Origin: Euglena gracilis
Lineage: Eukaryota; Euglenida; Euglenophyceae; Euglenales
Assembly (NCBI GenBank): GCA_039621445.1
Contig: CP154956.1
Span: 31,316,667 to 31,380,666, forward strand
Direction: 5' to 3'
DNA length: 64,000 nt
Shown here: in pieces, positions 1-9,387 of the stretch
How the letters are laid out: each line of letters begins with the position of its first letter
Position numbering within the stretch: the stretch's first letter is position 1
Notes under the pieces: generated by a model
Database searches by the model: none
The model's input: the letters and a program-made list of their open reading frames with translations, nothing else
What the model was told of the DNA's origin: nothing
Translations under genes and position numbers: made by a program

Positions 1-505
1 CGCCTGCGGCCCGGACCCACCCCCCTCCCCTCGGCGGATTCTACAGCTTTTAAAGGAGCCTCATCGGGACAGCTAAGTTACATATTTACTGGAATCGAAG
101 TTTCGTACAAAACATGCGGTGTTTGATGGCAAGCCAAAAATCAAAGGACTGGATTCGCCGTGTTCCCCTGTGCACCTGGATGATGAACAACCAAGTTCAC
201 TCATCAACCCAACTGTGCCCCGCTGAACTTTTCTTCGGCCGACCCGCCTGGCAACCTGACCTTGTCCCTGAGCCTGATGCCAACCCGAATGTCCAATCCT
301 GGATAACCAACCAAATTTCTCTTCAAGAGTCCGCTGTCCAACGGCCGAAAGCTCTTAGAGAAAAGGCGCTTCAGAGAAACAACCGTGGAAGGTCAACCGC
401 TGTCTATCAAGTCAATGACTATGTCCTAGTCCATCGCAATCGGTTTCCCCAATGGCCAACTGTAAAACTGGGATCTCAATGGTTTGGACCTTTCCCAATC
501 ATCCA
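1..505 (+). repeat. Internally deleted partial copy of the gypsy integrase region
   Basis: Bases 1-92 match 2682-2773 and bases 93-505 match 3229-3641, nearly identically. This copy therefore lacks about 455 bp present in the downstream copy and stops abruptly at 505, where the sequence changes to a short duplicated CAGTGGTCTC motif. It carries an open frame from 114 to 542 covering the middle of the integrase and part of its C-terminal region, without the first two catalytic Asp residues and without the chromodomain. The deletion ends share only one G and no GT/AG borders, so it is not a lost intron. It is a non-functional fragment; its left end may continue beyond the window. Confidence 0.85.
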
Positions 506-981
506 GTGGTCTCCAGTGGTCTCCAAATGTAGAACGTACTAAACTCAAGAAATTCTAAAGCCGAACCACTCTCTTGTCGATATTTCTCTGTTCGAGCTCG
601 CACAGTATTCGAAATAAGTATTCACATCTTTGGTACAGTTGCCAAAGGTACTCACACCGCACATGTTTTCACATCCTGACTTTGTCTTCAGAGGAATGGA
701 CAAGTTTGTGGTCAGGAAATCTTGGTCACAATAGGATGTTTGATGCTGTGATGAGTTACAAGACTGGATGGCAAGTGGCTGAGAGGGGCTGTTGATAGCA
801 TTGCGACGTAATTTACAAATGTAAGTTTCGCGTGTAACTGACAGGTAACTTACAACGTAATTTATTTTTAAATTACGGTCGTGTAATTTTTGTTTTGCCT
901 CCTTCTGAAATTTGGGATTGCCTATGTTTTTTTTGTTCAAAAACGTGGTCATTTAATGTAAAAGCAGCTCTTAGAATCACA
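506..981. other. No gene recognised
   Basis: AT-rich sequence between the gypsy fragment and the first tRNA-like sequence. Short open frames on both strands lack family motifs. Nothing supportable seen. Confidence 0.6.
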
Positions 982-1053
982 AGGCGAGTGGCATAGTGGT
1001 ACAGCGTTTGCCTGTCAACCGTGTGGTCGTGGGTTCGATTCCCACCTCGTTTT
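982..1053 (+). tRNA. tRNA-like sequence, anticodon position GTC (Asp-like), probably pseudo or SINE-related
   Basis: A 7-bp acceptor stem forms (AGGCGAG with CTCGTTT, two G-U pairs). The T arm is perfect (GTGGG, loop TTCGATT, CCCAC). A long T run, a Pol III terminator, follows directly. Canonical counting puts T at position 33 and GTC at 34-36. The D stem has only two pairs and the anticodon stem is poor (mismatches at 28-42 and 31-39). The internal promoter boxes survive better than the fold, as in tRNA pseudogenes or tRNA-derived SINE heads. Confidence 0.55.
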
Positions 1054-1248
1054 TTTTTGGTTCCACTTTTGTGGTAAAAATCGCCCCCCTATTTTGGTTT
1101 TTGTTTTTTAACCATCCACCCCTATTTCATTTTTTTCACCCCCCCCCCCCACTGGCTGGAGTTGACGGCCTCCACAAAATCCAAATTCCATAAAATATGG
1201 CTGACACCCTTTAGTGATTTTAGTGATGATTCTGAGAATGTATGCATC

Positions 1249-1321
1249 GCTCACATAGCTCAGTTGGTACAGTGCCTGCTTCATGACAGGGAGGTCGCGG
1301 GTTCGAACCCTGCTGTGTGCA
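1249..1321 (+). tRNA. tRNA-like sequence, anticodon position CAT (Met-like)
   Basis: Acceptor GCTCACA pairs with TGTGTGC apart from one T-T mismatch. The A box (TAGCTCAGTTGG) and B box (GGTTCGAACCC) are near consensus. The anticodon loop reads TTCATGA with T33. The two anticodon-stem pairs next to the loop are mismatched (30-40, 31-39), and G replaces the usual A at 37. A TTTT tract follows at about 1324. It could be a diverged gene, a pseudogene or a SINE head. Confidence 0.55.
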
Positions 1322-1392
1322 CCTTTTCCTCATATTTTTGCCTAATGTATAATATTAAAAGGTTTTTCTCCTACATATATGGTTAAAAAGTG

Positions 1393-1465
1393 CACACACG
1401 GTGGGGTTCGAACCCACGACCGCTCGCTTACTCAACGAGCGCAGTACCAACTGAGCTACAAGTAC
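1393..1465 (-). tRNA. tRNA-like sequence, anticodon position AGT (Thr-like)
   Basis: Read on the minus strand it has an A box (TAGCTCAGTTGG), a good anticodon stem (CTCGT with GCGAG), a perfect T arm (GTGGG/CCCAC) and TTTTT just downstream (1385-1389, complement). Position 33 is G instead of the nearly invariant U, and the acceptor stem is weak. It shares C at position 22 with the two neighbours, so all three may come from one family of tRNA-like repeats. Confidence 0.5.
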
Positions 1466-2681
1466 GATGCCTATCAAAAGCATCTGAATAGATAAAGGAC
1501 CTTTGGACGACAGAATTTGTCCCCCCCAAACAAAGTGGCCAGTGCCTTCTCCCTTGTCACCCCCCAAAGTGTCCCCCCCCCCAGGGTGGCCATTTCAGGG
1601 TCCCACAGCACCCTGGCCACTTTGGGGGGGGGAGGGTATATGGTTTTTGAGGTTGGGGGAGGGGGCTGAGGTGAATTGTTCAAACAAAATAAATTTCATA
1701 AATTTCATAAATTTCAGTAAGTTACCGTAACTTACAGTAATGTAATTTATAAATCTTAAATTACGCGAAATTCGCAATGCTAGCTGTTGAGTTGACTGGT
1801 TTCTCTCGGCATCAAGCTCTCATGATGAAAAAGGTTTGCCAAACTATGCTGTCAGGGAGTTCATCCTTCTCTGCTGCAGATCACAGGCAAGAATATTTTC
1901 TGAAGTCTATCATGCAGAAGTTGGTGCGGAGCTGTTGCAGATGATTGTCACGCAAAGTTCAAGAATATGGTGCTGAGACCATGTACACAGGTGGCTTGAG
2001 CTGAAATGAACTTATTGGAATGAGTTTGTTACTAATCTGGACCTGAGCATGTCCGCGCCAAACTGCTCCATGATGGGAATACGACCAGGAAATCGTTTGC
2101 ATTTGTATTTTCTGTTGCTGTGCTTGAAAACCAAAAGTTTTTTTAACATGCTTTGTTTGCAAGGGTGTTTTCTGGGGCTTAGTGATTCTCAATAGTATGG
2201 CCCCAGGATGTGACATGCTGGATCTGCAATCTGGGTTTTTTTGAGTCAATGTGCCATCTGGCCTGTTTTGGGGGGGCCTTTTTGGGTCTGCGGGTGGGGG
2301 CTGTTTTGGGCAACGGGGGGGGGGAACTGGGTGTTGTGGCAGAAATGGGTCGCCAGCTGGGGGGACAGTGGGCCATTTTTTTTTGGCCACGGGTGGGGCC
2401 ACCGGTCTCACATTTTTGGTCCAATTTCTGGCAACGGGGGGGGGGGGGGGCAGCTGGTGCCACAGTTTTGGAGGATTTTTTTTTGCCCACGGGTCAAACA
2501 ACTTTGGGCCAATTTTGTCGTGTCATCGGGACCAGGCTTCTTTTTAAGACCCCCGGGGGGGGGGAGGGGGCCCATCCGCCCAGGGTGGCGGGACCCCCCC
2601 CCCCGGGGGGCGAGGACCCCCCAAAATTGGGCCCGTTAAAGGCAATTTCCAAAATGTTTCGGCGCGAAAAGGTAAACCAAG
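1466..2681. other. Low-complexity region with long G runs, no gene
   Basis: Contains poly-C/poly-G stretches. From about 2255 to 2640 there are many G runs of 6-13 bases on the plus strand. Long open frames here are composition artefacts of the G runs. No domain is recognised. Confidence 0.6.
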
Positions 2682-2773
2682 CGCCTGCGGCCCGGACCCA
2701 CCCCCCTCCCCTCGGCGGATTCTACAGCTTTTAAAGGAGCCTCATCGGGACAGCTAAGTTACATATTTACTGG

Positions 2774-4326
2774 CGGGGAGCAGCGCGGCGACCTATGGGG
2801 AAACTCATGCCAAAAACCAACCTTCGACAAAAGTCTGTTCGACCGAAGCCGGCTGTCGGCATTTTATTGGACGAGAAATTACTTCTCGACATTCATGCCA
2901 GTCGAGATTCTAAAGGGGGAGGTATGTTGATTTCATCTCGATGGATGAATACGCTGGCAAGGACTACATTTTGACAATTGTCTGTGGTTTGTCTCGCTTT
3001 GCCCAGTTCATCCCCTGCCGCAAACGGATCGATGCAGAAGGTGTTCTGGAACTTGTGTTCAGAGAATGGATTCAGAAGTTCGGTCGCCCCAAAGAAATAT
3101 TCAGTGACAACGATGTGCGTTTCGTTTCAGAAAGAGGATTTTGGCAATCCGCCCTGAAGGCCATGAAAGTGAAAGTAAATTTCTCAACCCCCCGAAGGCC
3201 TGAGAACAATGGTTTGTGCGAAAGGATGAATCGAAGTTTCATACAAAACATGCGGTGTTTGATGGCAAGCCAAAAATCAAAGGACTGGATTCGCCGTGTT
3301 CCCCTGTGCACCTGGATGATGAACAACCAAGTTCACTCATCAACCCAACTGTGCCCCGCTGAACTTTTCTTCGGCCGACCCGCCTGGCAACCTGACCTTG
3401 TCCCTGAGCCTGATGCCAACCCGAATGTCCAATCCTGGATAACCAACCAAATTTCTCTTCAAGAGTCCGCTGTCCAACGGCCGAAAGCTCTTAGAGAAAA
3501 GGCGCTTCAGAGAAACAACCGTGGAAGGTCAACCGCTGTCTATCAAGTCAATGACTATGTCCTAGTCCATCGCAATCGGTTTCCCCAATGGCCAACTGTA
3601 AAACTGGGATCTCAATGGTTTGGACCTTTCCCAATCATCCAAATCAAGCACTCCGCTTTTTGGCTGAGAGCGTCCCCGAAACTGGGAGGTGAAGTTGAAG
3701 TCGCTTTCGAGTTCGTGAAGCATTTTCCAAACCAGCCTAAAGAACTGAGCGACAATGAAGACGAAGCAGAAATTTCCGTTCGGGATGAGGCAAACCAACC
3801 TGAAGCCCCACCTGAGGAACCCAACACTGAAGAAGATGGATTTTTTGAAGTTGAATCCATCCAGATCCATAAGTACAAACAAGGTTGGAGGTTCCTGACT
3901 GTGTGGAAAGGCTATGGTCTCCAAGACGCAACTTGGGAACCAATCAAAGCGTTCATCCACAATGATGGTTGTCTTTTGTGGAGCTTTTGTGGATTATTGC
4001 GACCAAGAACTTGAATGTCCCGCTGAAAAATGCTCAAGACCTTGCCTCCCGAATTCCTGTCCGCATGGCTACCCTGTTTTGCTTCTGTGATGAGTGAGCA
4101 AACCAAACTCTTCAACTTTGAGTGCCTGCCTAGCTTTTCCGCAAGAGGATCCGAACCCAGTAGGAGCCCATGGAAGCCTGAGGTGAGTACCTTCAAGGTT
4201 TTCTGATCTTTGACCCCAATCCAGACCCAAAGTCTCTGCTGAAAATGCTGAATTTCAGTAGGCAACCCATTGAGAAACGGCGTCGTTTGTTGCAAAACTG
4301 CCCTGCCTGTTTTGCGAGGGGGAGAT
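2774..4326 (+). mobile_element. Ty3/gypsy chromovirus, 3' part of pol through polypurine tract
   Basis: The 3' portion of an LTR retrotransposon: integrase core, C-terminal integrase region, chromodomain, then a purine tract (GAGGGGGAGAT, about 4315-4326) followed by TGTAACGCC at 4327. That is the layout expected where a chromovirus 3' LTR starts. Gag, protease, reverse transcriptase and RNase H are not upstream, so the copy is 5' truncated. An in-frame stop at 2911-2913 and a likely frame change near 2915 separate integrase from the remnant of its N-terminal region at about 2800-2910. The LTR end was not located because no second LTR is present. Confidence 0.8.
2941..4014 (+). CDS. Retrotransposon integrase with C-terminal chromodomain (fragment)
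   Basis: Inserts retrotransposon cDNA into chromosomes. The open frame extends a few codons upstream of the first ATG, and the first catalytic Asp lies in that extension (VDFIS, 2926-2940). The second is in SDNDVRF (3104-3124) and the Glu in CERMNR (3217-3234), so all three residues of the D,D(35)E triad are present. Residues about 280-325 form a chromodomain (FFEVESI, WKGYG, ATWEPI), the module that directs chromoviruses to modified histones. After it the frame drifts; a +1 shift near 3965 gives a longer open tail to about 4098. There is no intact upstream pol, so this is a remnant. Expression is unknown. Confidence 0.85.
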   Translation: MDEYAGKDYILTIVCGLSRFAQFIPCRKRIDAEGVLELVFREWIQKFGRPKEIFSDNDVRFVSERGFWQSALKAMKVKVNFSTPRRPENNGLCERMNRSFIQNMRCLMASQKSKDWIRRVPLCTWMMNNQVHSSTQLCPAELFFGRPAWQPDLVPEPDANPNVQSWITNQISLQESAVQRPKALREKALQRNNRGRSTAVYQVNDYVLVHRNRFPQWPTVKLGSQWFGPFPIIQIKHSAFWLRASPKLGGEVEVAFEFVKHFPNQPKELSDNEDEAEISVRDEANQPEAPPEEPNTEEDGFFEVESIQIHKYKQGWRFLTVWKGYGLQDATWEPIKAFIHNDGCLLWSFCGLLRPRT

Positions 4327-4640
4327 TGTAACGCCGTAGCCTGATTTACCGGTGGACAGAGCACTTTCCTCTTACCCAGGCGTCGCATTGCGATGTCTCC
4401 TTCCTGGCAGTTTCCTGCTGCTCGGGAATTCACTATCAACTGCTTCGCGGACAGTTTCGCTACTGTAATTGTACATTCCTCTCACCTCCTCTTCACAGTT
4501 TTGGTTTTCTCGTTGTTTGGCAGTGCACATTACGTGCTTTGCCTGTGGCTGTGTCTTGGACAAGATTATAACAAGAGGTAGGATATTTCAAGTTTGGAAC
4601 TATCAAGTTGGTTGGAGAAGTTCAAGTTCAAGGAGAAAAG
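4327..4640 (+). repeat. Probable 3' LTR start, end undefined
   Basis: Starts TGTAACGCC directly after the polypurine tract. The 3' border cannot be set without a second LTR. The call is by position only. Confidence 0.45.
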
Positions 4641-4649
4641 TTTCATGGT

Positions 4650-5095
4650 TTATGTGTGCGCCGCGACCGCCGCGGAAACTTTTGAAGTGTGCGCAGCAAT
4701 TGTCTTTTTAAATTGTGTCCCACATATACTTCCTTTCGGCCCCATCCCTTGCCTGACCTCTTTGATACTTTCTCGACCATGGCCGAGAAGGGTATTTGGC
4801 GGCAGGGAGTGAACTTTTGTGCAAGTGTTCTTGTTTGTTTTCACAGATCACTTTCACCATCCATCAATCTAATTTTTTCCACCAAAAAATGTTGGGTGTT
4901 GTGTTGCTGCCAATATGTTCTTGAGCTCCGGGCAGATTTTTTTTTGTGCCGCAACCACCGCGTAAAATTTTTCCCCTTGCACCGCGACCACCGCGGCAAT
5001 AAATTTTGCTTGTGCCGCGACAGCCGCGGCAAAAATCTTTCTGTGCGCCGCGACCACCACAGAATTTTTTTTTTGCGCCGCGGCATGAGCGCCAC
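4650..5095. repeat. Minisatellite of GCCGCG-spacer-CGCGGC hairpin units
   Basis: About five units of 30-35 bp between 4940 and 5090, with one outlier at about 4656. Each carries a short palindrome of the form GCCGCGACCACCGCGGC followed by an A/T tract. Units are diverged from each other. Confidence 0.7.
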
Positions 5096-5188
5096 GGCGC
5101 ACTAACTACAAGTATGGTTGCTTCACAACAAACCAAGCTCCAAACGACGGTGGTGGGGCGAGCCGAGTCCACCGACCAGTGGCACAGC

Positions 5189-5692
5189 CTACTGGATTTG
5201 ACAGGCTCGGAGGTGAGGTGATGTACAGATGGGCTGTGCCCATGGTTCAAGGGTAAGGTGGTTAGTTGGCGAGCCAATTCCCTTGCCAACGTTAGACTCA
5301 GCGCTTGCCATACCGTGGCCTCTAACACGCGTCGTTGAGGAACATCGGTCTGCGCCAACACAGTGCGGAGGCACTTGGATATGAATCTTGCCGCTCGCTC
5401 CCCCATCCCTCGAGAAGCAATCAACCACAAACGGGATGAACGTCCATCCCAGCCGTTCGCAGGTGGCTGCATACTTGCGTTCTTTGTCTCCCTCTTGTAA
5501 TTCGTGCCACCATGCCAAGGCGTCCATTGAGAAGACTGGGTTTGCTGGTTGCAACGGGTGGCGGACCGTGACATCCACCGCAGCAGGTGCGTCCGCGTCG
5601 AATCTTGTGATGAAGACATCTCCAGGTCTCGTCCGGTTGTCTGCCACCTCTTCTCGTCGAGCCATGAATCCGGCCCTTCTCGCCAGGTCCAA
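5189..5692 (-). pseudogene. C-terminal restriction-like endonuclease of the R2-like element
   Basis: This frame holds a PD-(D/E)XK-type core: PGDVFI, then AAVDVTV, then a Lys-containing helix (EGDKERKYAATCERLG) and a hydrophobic strand (TFIPFVVDCF). Such nucleases nick the insertion site. The frame is separate from the RT frame, so no full protein can be made. Confidence 0.75.
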
Positions 5693-6123
5693 AACGAACG
5701 TCTGGAGGGCACCATGTCACCGCAAAGTGTTGTTTTTGGGGCAGCAGACAAGGTGATTTCCTCCAACATCCATTTGTTGGTGGCAGCGGGGGCATTCCGG
5801 CAAGGAGCCATCTGTCGTTGTGGGGCAAACTTGGCACCCCAAGGACCACTGAGTCAGGGCTCTGAATTCTGCCGGTGGGATGAGGGTTTTCAGGGGGGCA
5901 GAGGGGTTGACCGTTGCCCACACCATGGCGTGCGGCCTCCGCTGGCATGCGAAACGGACCGCGTCATTTCCAACAAGGCCAGCCAAAAGCAAGTGTGCCC
6001 AGACCTTGACGACCTCATCTGTCCACCACTTTTGTTTCACCATTGAGGGAGACAAGGAACTCACTTTGCTTGGGTCCGTTAGGAGGTCACCCACAGGCGC
6101 CACCCCTTTGATGAGGCCCGATA

Positions 6124-7536
6124 TCACCAAGCCCGTCTCCCCGTAATCCCGTGGGAGCTGGGGGCAACCCTCGGGTAGCACAGAGTGCTATCTGCTCGTG
6201 AGAGGAAGTCAAGGATGGCCGCCCACCTTGCTGGTGTTCTGGATACCTCTGGGTCTCGGATCCCAAGCCCCCCCAGGCGGACTGGAAGAGAGGCTTGTGC
6301 CCACTGTTTATCATCCAATGAGCGAGCGGTAATGACGGACATTGTGTCCCGAAGGAGAGTGGCAAAGGAATGGCATTGCGCCTTGGCCCCCGAGAGGTGT
6401 GTGGTTCGAAGCAGGTTGTTTACTTTACATGCATCAAGACATTGCCTGAGCACCGTGAACTGTAGGTGCGGCGACGGCAGCAATTGCAGCAGATTGCACG
6501 CTTTCCGGACTCCCGAGAGGCGCTCCTCCCAAAGGACAGTGGCAAAGTCCAGGCGTCCTGTCGGGTGGCAGACGGGCACTCCTAGCGCACGGATGCCAGA
6601 GCCATGTGTGAAAGGTTCCACTGGGATGCCCTGAAGCAGGCCTTTTCCACGCGCAACAAATGCGGGACCCCAGAGTTTGCACTTCGTCAGGTTGAGTCCC
6701 ACACCAATCCGTGGCCCCTCGTTCAGGATCAGCCTTTCTGCCCTTTCGAGCTGTTCCGGCGTGCCCATGATGTGGGCATCATCCAGGTACCAGGCTTGCC
6801 AGCCCACGATACCTTGCAGCTTGTCCAAGAGGGACTGTATCCAGAGGGCAAAGGCAGCCCGCCCACACGGGTCCCCTTGCTGCACAACGGACTTGCTTCG
6901 GAGTGAAGTTTTTCCGAGATACAACTGAGAATGGCGGGCGTAACAACTATCCAACCAAGGAAGCAGCGGAGGGCATCGCTCAGCGACTTCTGCCAGCAGA
7001 TTCTCTCTCGAGATGCAGTTGAATGCGTTTGAAAAATACAGCTGGAGCAGTCCCCAGTCTGCCTTTCCAACATGAGAGAGGCCGTCCACTAGCTGCTGGA
7101 TACCCATTCCTATCAGAGCGCATGCATCAGGTACGCCCACTCCCAGTTGCTGAGGTAGGGCTGCGGCCAGGGACCGACGGACCTCCGGGTGGCGCATTAG
7201 CACTTTCACCACCAGGCGGCGCAGGGTTTTCCCAGCTGCGATGGGCCGAGTGCCCTCCTCTTCTGGGGATGTCTTGCCCACAGGGTCTGTGGGTGCCCCT
7301 GTCCCGGTTTTGGCTTTTCGGAGGGGGGTAAGGCGTGCAGCACACATCACTTGTGCTGCCCCATTGGGGATTCCCCCAAGCACGCAACCGAAGACAAACT
7401 CCGTCAACTCATCCAGTACATCCTCTGCCGAGCCCCCGGCCTCGTCGCTGAGCAAGGACTTCAGGTGCTCAGGCCGAAGTCCTGAGGGGCCTGCCGCAGG
7501 CTCCGGGCCGAAGCTACTCACTGCATGTTTCACCAT
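6124..7536 (-). CDS. Reverse transcriptase domain of the R2-like element, catalytic Asp lost
   Basis: A 470-codon open frame with recognisable RT blocks: GPSGLRPEHLK near the start, GTRPIAAGKTLRRL, LQLYFSNAFN, QQGDPCGRAAFALW, WYLDDAHIMG and GLNLTKCKLWG. The YLDD box is intact. The earlier motif normally reads D-F-S-N-A-F with the first metal-binding Asp; here the codon is TAT (Tyr), a single G-to-T change from GAT, which should abolish polymerisation. The long uninterrupted frame suggests fairly recent decay. It ends about where the finger region begins in another frame. Confidence 0.85.
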   Translation of the reverse strand: MVKHAVSSFGPEPAAGPSGLRPEHLKSLLSDEAGGSAEDVLDELTEFVFGCVLGGIPNGAAQVMCAARLTPLRKAKTGTGAPTDPVGKTSPEEEGTRPIAAGKTLRRLVVKVLMRHPEVRRSLAAALPQQLGVGVPDACALIGMGIQQLVDGLSHVGKADWGLLQLYFSNAFNCISRENLLAEVAERCPPLLPWLDSCYARHSQLYLGKTSLRSKSVVQQGDPCGRAAFALWIQSLLDKLQGIVGWQAWYLDDAHIMGTPEQLERAERLILNEGPRIGVGLNLTKCKLWGPAFVARGKGLLQGIPVEPFTHGSGIRALGVPVCHPTGRLDFATVLWEERLSGVRKACNLLQLLPSPHLQFTVLRQCLDACKVNNLLRTTHLSGAKAQCHSFATLLRDTMSVITARSLDDKQWAQASLPVRLGGLGIRDPEVSRTPARWAAILDFLSRADSTLCYPRVAPSSHGITGRRAW

Positions 7537-7725
7537 ATATACGGCGGTCGTCTGTCACGTCGTCGCTACGTGATAGTGGTTTCCACCTCGAAGTAGGTCC
7601 CTTCCAGGTTCCGCCTCTGTTGGGTAAATCCGGCGTAATCTCTCACGCACGGCGGGATGAGCCGCGTCTTGCACTCCTTCGGAGAGGAGCAACTGGCAGG
7701 CCTTCCCCACAGCAAACCGGTCCAT

Positions 7726-9387
7726 TCTGAATATTAGGGATCACTAACAGTACGTCGTATATTTCGCGCTTTTTCCCGAATATTTGTGAACACCAAAATG
7801 CGCAGGTCACCCTCCTGCGCATTTTGGTGTTCGTCCTGGACGCCGGTTCGGGCATGAAACCGGCGTCTGGGAGACCCAAAATAAAAAAGTGCCAAAAAGT
7901 GTCCAAAAGGGTTTGTAGACAGGTGGCAATCATATTTGAGCAGTTTTTGGGTGGTCTTGGGCCAAAAATTGGGGGTTTTTGAGGAAAAGTTTCCTTTTGG
8001 CCAATTTTGGAGAATTTCTGAAGTAGAACACCACGCAGCATGGCAGAAATCTAAGGCCATCTGCTGAAAGCCCTTGAGAAGAGCTTTCGATCGATGGGCA
8101 ACATGGCAGCTGAAAAGTGCAATTTCGGATATGCAAATGGGGCCCGAAAAATGCGGAAACATGCGATCGCTGATTTTGAGAGCGCTTTGCAATCTGGCTG
8201 AGTTCTATGGGTACCAAGCGAAAGGTGTTGGCGAGACCTTTCGTTTGATATGCAATGGGGGTGTGATCCCCGTGTCCCCCCCCCCCCCCCGTGTCCCCCC
8301 GGTGTCCCGCACTTCAGGGGGGTCCCTAGAAGGCGGCCAAGGCAACATACAGCATGAATTTTTAGCTGTTTGGCATCGTTTTCCACGGTTTTTCATGGAT
8401 TCTCAAGGCCATTTGATTTTCCCCCACCCACAATCCCGTTTTTTTTCCCACCTAGTATGGCCTGGAGCTTGGCTCGGGGTCAATGTGAAATGAATTTTTG
8501 GTCCCTCAAAATGTCGCAAATTTCGTCCCAGAAGGTCCTGAAAAGAGGCATGTTTCCCCCGTGCCCCCCCCCCCGTGTCCCCCCCCCTGTGCCCCCCCCG
8601 TGTCCCGCCCCACCCCCAATATGTAACCTGAGCTGTGGGATTTGACAAATTAGGATGCCAAATTTTGGAAGACACGATCGCTGAAAATAAGCACTGCGTG
8701 CATTATGGCCGAATCATGTGGCCATCTGTCGAAAGTCCTTGAGAAGAGCTTTCAATTGATGGGTAACATGGCTTCATAAGTGTGGAATCTGCCATTTTTG
8801 ACCGGCAGACCATTTGGGCCAAAGTCGCCCAAAACAGCCCCAAACATGGGTGTTTTGGGCGAAATTGACCATGATTCCTCAGCCGCCGGTTCGAGTGCCT
8901 GGGACGCCGGTTCGGGCGGTAGCCCGAACCGGCGTCCCAGGCACAGGTTTCACGCCCGAACCAGCGTTTGGGACACAGTTCTCGATATAGTATGTCGCGC
9001 TAATTTGCCCGGGTGAACGTTTTTTTGACATCGACCCTGCCCCCCACACGGCATGTGCTCCACCATTACGCGGGAGGCCACTCTGACATGTTATCACAAC
9101 AAGAACAGCACATAAATAATTTTTTTGCATTCAATTGGTCCCAGAGTCTTTTCAAGAATTGCCCAGCAAAACATGACGAATCCAACCGTACCATTTGCAC
9201 AGGTAAAAAATTGGGGCAGGGAATCCTCAACCCCCCCCCCCCATTTTGCTCCCCCCATGTGGCTATGAACTGGCTAACGGGAGGTCTGAAGCTGGCCTAC
9301 TGGGCCTTATTTTGGGGGGGTGTAATTTTCAGCGGGAACAACCACACCCACACGTTCATTCATTATTGAACTGCCAATGCAGAAACC
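7726..9387. repeat. Non-coding region with perfect hairpins and a diverged direct repeat
   Basis: A 19-bp perfect hairpin lies at 7788-7806/7814-7832 (loop 7 nt) and a 23-bp perfect hairpin at 8895-8917/8922-8944 (loop GGTA). The segment at about 8053-8107 recurs with changes at 8720-8775 (CTTGAGAAGAGCTTTC core). The motif GCCGGTTCGGGC appears at both hairpin sites. No gene seen; the 5' UTR and promoter of the next gene presumably lie at the right end, but no core promoter element was recognised. Confidence 0.7.

Larger units (their letters stand above)
5189..7725 (-). pseudogene. Degenerate R2-like non-LTR retrotransposon ORF (RT, CCHC finger, restriction-like endonuclease)
   Basis: Read on the minus strand, the parts appear in R2-clade order but in several frames. 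An N-terminal remnant (7725 to about 7555) ends at a stop. The RT follows (7536-6124). A CCHC-type finger (CPRC...GNHLVCC, about 5790-5740) lies in a second frame. An endonuclease domain (5692-5189) with PGDVFI and AAVDVTV motifs follows in a third. Elements of this class cut a target site and reverse-transcribe their RNA there. Stop codons, at least two frame changes and a lost catalytic Asp make this copy inactive. No target-site duplication or poly-A tail was identified. Confidence 0.8.

Noticed and set aside
2210-2734. 174-codon Gly-rich frame
   Set aside because: Caused by G runs with few stop codons; three overlapping frames are equally open.
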